7,400 bases of DNA, taken from Candidatus Hydrogenedentota bacterium. Its GTDB lineage: Bacteria > Hydrogenedentota > Hydrogenedentia > Hydrogenedentales > SLHB01. The position numbers and the translations under genes are program-made. Below, piece after piece: positions 5,293 through 7,400 of the stretch. Within the stretch, counting starts at the first letter, position 1. Each line of letters begins with the position of its first letter. Under the pieces are notes generated by a model that made no database searches, was not told where the DNA came from, and was given only the letters and a program-made list of their open reading frames with translations. Where the stretch lies: the NCBI GenBank assembly GCA_023384315.1, contig JAHDWY010000117.1, positions 2,106 to 9,505 of the forward strand, given 5' to 3'.

Positions 5293-5805
5293 ATGCGCAA
5301 TATCGAACTCAAGGCGCGCCTCCGCGATCGTTCCCACGCGCTCGCCGTCTGTGCGCGCATTGGTGCAGAACCGCAGGGCGACATCCACCAAGTCGACACC
5401 TATTTCCCCGTGGCGAACGGGCGCATGAAACTGCGGGAGTGCGATCCGGGCGAGGACTATCTCGTCTACTACCGGCGTCCCGACGTGGCCGATTCAAAGG
5501 CCAGCGACTATTTCATCGAACCCGCGTCTTCCACCTTGAAGGAGACCCTCGCCGCGGCCCTCGGCACGATGGGCGTCGTCGACAAGGTCCGCACCTTGTG
5601 GTTGTGGCAGAACGTCCGAATCCATATCGACCAGGTCGTCGGGCTCGGCGATTACCTGGAGTTCGAGGCGGTCTTGTCCGATGAATTTGGCGACGAAGAC
5701 GGCTTCACAAAACTCTCGTTTCTGCGAACGGAGTTCGAGATCGCCAAGAGCGACCTCGAAACCGGATCCTATCTAGATCTGCTTTCAACTCACCGCGACG
5801 AATAG
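5293..5805 (+). CDS. CYTH-domain protein (class IV adenylate cyclase / triphosphate tunnel metalloenzyme family)
   Basis: This 170-residue protein forms one CYTH domain, the tunnel fold that binds triphosphates and divalent metals and is found in CyaB adenylate cyclases, thiamine triphosphatases and inorganic triphosphatases. Visible motifs are NIELKAR (3-9), QVDTYF (33-38), GRMKLRE (43-49), YYRRPD (59-64), VVDKVR (95-100), VRIHID (108-113) and LGDYLEFEAV (118-127). The first acidic residue of the classic ExExK signature is N3 here, with E5 and K7 kept; I recall this in CyaB-like members. The ATG lies 17 bases after the epimerase stop with no good ribosome binding site (only GACGGA nearby), so translational coupling is likely. 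An open frame runs upstream from this gene across the epimerase, but that part is an out-of-frame shadow. Whether it makes cAMP or hydrolyses a triphosphate cannot be decided. Confidence 0.85.
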   Translation: MRNIELKARLRDRSHALAVCARIGAEPQGDIHQVDTYFPVANGRMKLRECDPGEDYLVYYRRPDVADSKASDYFIEPASSTLKETLAAALGTMGVVDKVRTLWLWQNVRIHIDQVVGLGDYLEFEAVLSDEFGDEDGFTKLSFLRTEFEIAKSDLETGSYLDLLSTHRDE

Positions 5806-5808
5806 TGA

Positions 5809-5827
5809 CGGCGAAGTTCGTACGCCG
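5809..5827. terminator. Short hairpin between convergent genes, weak terminator candidate
   Basis: CGGCG (5809-5813) pairs with CGCCG (5823-5827) around a nine-base loop, filling almost the whole 23-base gap between the convergent CYTH and cytochrome genes. No T-run follows on either strand, so intrinsic termination is doubtful. Confidence 0.25.
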
Positions 5828-5828
5828 C

Positions 5829-7400
5829 TCAATCCGTCTGCTTCGTACGAGCACGAATCGCGACCCGCATCGATCCCGCGATCATCATCGCGATGAGCAG
5901 TACCAATCCCCACCTGGATTGAACCGGTACTCCCGGCAGATCTGTATCATCCGCAGGGTTGGTGCCTGCGGCAAACTCGGCCGCGTTGCTCACCCCATCG
6001 CCGTCGTAATCGTTGAAATTGTCCGGGATGCCATCGGGCGTGTTCTGTCCATTGTCGCCGGTGGAGTCTGCGCTGGCCGGATCGAAGGGGTTCTGCACCC
6101 CTGGGGTAACAGGATCGAGATCGCGTGTCTCGTCGTAATTCAGGAGGTTATCGCGATCCCGATCGATGCCCGTGCGTTGGCCGGAGCCCGCCGGTTCCAC
6201 CGTGAAGGTGACTTCGTTGCCGGGCGCGGCCAGTGCAATGAGAGACGCGGTCGGGTACGCCGGCTCATCGGCCCGATCGCCCGTAAAATGTCCCGAGCCG
6301 GTGTAAACCCATCCGCGTGGGTCACCGGCGATGAGGCTCTTCGCAATGACGTCCACGTCGCCGGCGTCCGCCAAGGCGATCATGGCGTTGACCAAACTGA
6401 CATCCTTCGCGGCGCTATTAATGGTGTCTTGCTTGCCGACCGCGGCGGGGACGTCCTGGCTCGGCGGCCCTGGGGCCTCGGGTTCTGGGCCAGGATTGGG
6501 CGGTGCAAAGTCGAAGCCCCCCGAAAACGCCAAGATTAACGCCGTCAAATCGGCCACATCCTGATCCGACGTTACTTCGAATACAGGTTCCGACACGAAA
6601 CGGGAAATGGAGTCGATGCTGCCGTCGTGGAGTAATCCGAATCCCGCAAGACTGGGTTTTCCAGGTGTCAGCTCGAATCCTGTCTTATCATATTGGTTGC
6701 GCAACTGGGGCACTTTGATCGCGCGATTCGTGGAGCCATCCACCGAGACCAACGCCAGGTGACGTTCGCCCATGGGACCCGGCGGAATCGGATCGAATGC
6801 GGACACTCCGTCGAACTGGCTGTCCGTACCGGCGCCGGTGGGAAGGGTGTGGCAGATCACGCAGGTGAAATTTCCGCTGTCGAGTTTGTTGCCCTGATCC
6901 CGGTAGATCTCCAGGCCGCGCACTGCGTCGCCGTTTGGAAGCGGGGCGCCTTCCGCGAGCCCACCGGATCCAAAGAAACGCCCATTGGAGAACTGCCCCG
7001 GAAGCGGCAAATTGGCCGGCAGCGTATTGTCGAAGTTGCGGAATGGATTTGGCGGGAAGTGGGTCGTCGCCAGGAAGTCCTCGAACTCTTGCATTTCCTG
7101 CGGCGTTAGGACTTGATCATCGCCCTGCAAGGTCATGAAGGCATCGTTGAACTCCTCAAGCCCATCGCGATCGCCGCGCCAATGAAAGGGCTCTTTGCCG
7201 ATGATGTCAATTAGGGTCTGAGTCGTCATAGGCCCCTTCATGGGATGGAAGTCTTCGAATGCGGGCGAGGTTCCACCTTCCAACAGTCCTGGAATGTTTG
7301 CGCCGAGGTTGTGTTGCGGCGGGTTCCCCGTGCCGGACAACGGCTTGATCGCGCCGGAGGGATCGCCCAAGTCCCACGCAAGGCGATCCATTCGTCCGTC
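5829..7400 (-). CDS. C-terminal part of a secreted, exosortase-tailed cytochrome c (cytochrome c peroxidase-like), 5' truncated by the window edge
   Basis: The frame is open to the right edge, so the Met at 7391 is probably internal; numbers below count from it. Residues DGR before it and MDRLAWDLGDP after it match the stretch following a CxxCH haem site in this family, which should lie just outside. FHPMKGPMTTQT (48-59) and HWRGDR (70-75) are family motifs. CVICH (177-181) is a covalent haem c site, and KVPQLRNQYDKTGF (226-239) with LLHDGSID (253-260) match di-haem peroxidase-like proteins. A proline-rich linker (297-310) leads to a domain ending in GIDRDRDN (408-415) and DYDGDGVSN (461-469), calcium-binding repeats like thrombospondin type 3. 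The tail VPVQSRWG (488-495), a hydrophobic helix (to about 506) and Arg-rich end form an IPTL-CTERM-like sorting signal. It probably acts outside the inner membrane in electron transfer or peroxide or substrate oxidation; the substrate is unknown. Confidence 0.82.
   Translation of the reverse strand, partial: DGRMDRLAWDLGDPSGAIKPLSGTGNPPQHNLGANIPGLLEGGTSPAFEDFHPMKGPMTTQTLIDIIGKEPFHWRGDRDGLEEFNDAFMTLQGDDQVLTPQEMQEFEDFLATTHFPPNPFRNFDNTLPANLPLPGQFSNGRFFGSGGLAEGAPLPNGDAVRGLEIYRDQGNKLDSGNFTCVICHTLPTGAGTDSQFDGVSAFDPIPPGPMGERHLALVSVDGSTNRAIKVPQLRNQYDKTGFELTPGKPSLAGFGLLHDGSIDSISRFVSEPVFEVTSDQDVADLTALILAFSGGFDFAPPNPGPEPEAPGPPSQDVPAAVGKQDTINSAAKDVSLVNAMIALADAGDVDVIAKSLIAGDPRGWVYTGSGHFTGDRADEPAYPTASLIALAAPGNEVTFTVEPAGSGQRTGIDRDRDNLLNYDETRDLDPVTPGVQNPFDPASADSTGDNGQNTPDGIPDNFNDYDGDGVSNAAEFAAGTNPADDTDLPGVPVQSRWGLVLLIAMMIAGSMRVAIRARTKQTD

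Noticed and set aside
5815..5849. Repeated TTCGTACG near the convergent gene ends (5817-5824 and 5842-5849)
   Set aside because: CGTACG is itself a palindrome, the second copy lies inside the cytochrome coding sequence, and two short copies are not enough to call a regulatory site.
5805..6539. A 244-codon plus-strand frame opposite the cytochrome gene
   Set aside because: The minus strand has clear calcium-repeat, linker and sorting-tail features here; the plus frame is a shadow.

Overview
This GC-rich window carries six complete or nearly complete protein genes and one gene cut by the right edge. GTG starts are common (four of the six visible starts). Organism, by inference only: a Gram-negative-type bacterium of the Planctomycetes / Verrucomicrobia / Candidatus Hydrogenedentes kind. 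The reasons are an IPTL-CTERM-like exosortase tail on a large secreted cytochrome with calcium-repeat motifs, and an intergenic ladder of AAATCCGAA-type units that I associate with such genomes. The species cannot be named from this sequence.

Layout: 1-513 holds no convincing gene and is less GC-rich than the rest; it ends in a candidate extended -10 promoter. At 514-2100 lie two tightly linked plus-strand genes: a signal-peptide-bearing S-adenosylmethionine hydrolase (DUF62) with an intact Asp-Arg-His triad, then a helix-hairpin-helix DNA glycosylase of the MagIII / COG2231 type. The 270-base gap at 2101-2370 is unusually structured. It holds the AAATCCGAA ladder, a minus-oriented intrinsic terminator with no gene to serve, alternating GACC/GGTC blocks that could form mutually exclusive hairpins, a palindrome next to an extended -10, and a hairpin in the presumed leader of the next gene. 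At 2371-3567 is a radical SAM enzyme with a SPASM-like cysteine-rich C-terminus and unknown substrate.

At 3658-5805 a likely three-gene operon follows: ribokinase (rbsK), a ribulose-phosphate 3-epimerase family enzyme with features of allulose-6-phosphate epimerases, and a CYTH-domain protein. The first two fit a small sugar-phosphate module in which a free sugar is phosphorylated and the ketose phosphate is epimerised at C3. The CYTH protein's link is unknown. At 5829-7400, convergent on the minus strand, is the C-terminal part of a large secreted c-type cytochrome (cytochrome c peroxidase-like) with calcium-binding repeats and a sorting tail; its N-terminus lies beyond the window.

No defence island, transposon, CRISPR array, rRNA or tRNA was seen. 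The most notable items are the exported SAM hydrolase paired with an alkyl-base glycosylase-like protein, the layered RNA/DNA structures at 2117-2332, and the predicted exosortase-H-type tail on the cytochrome.
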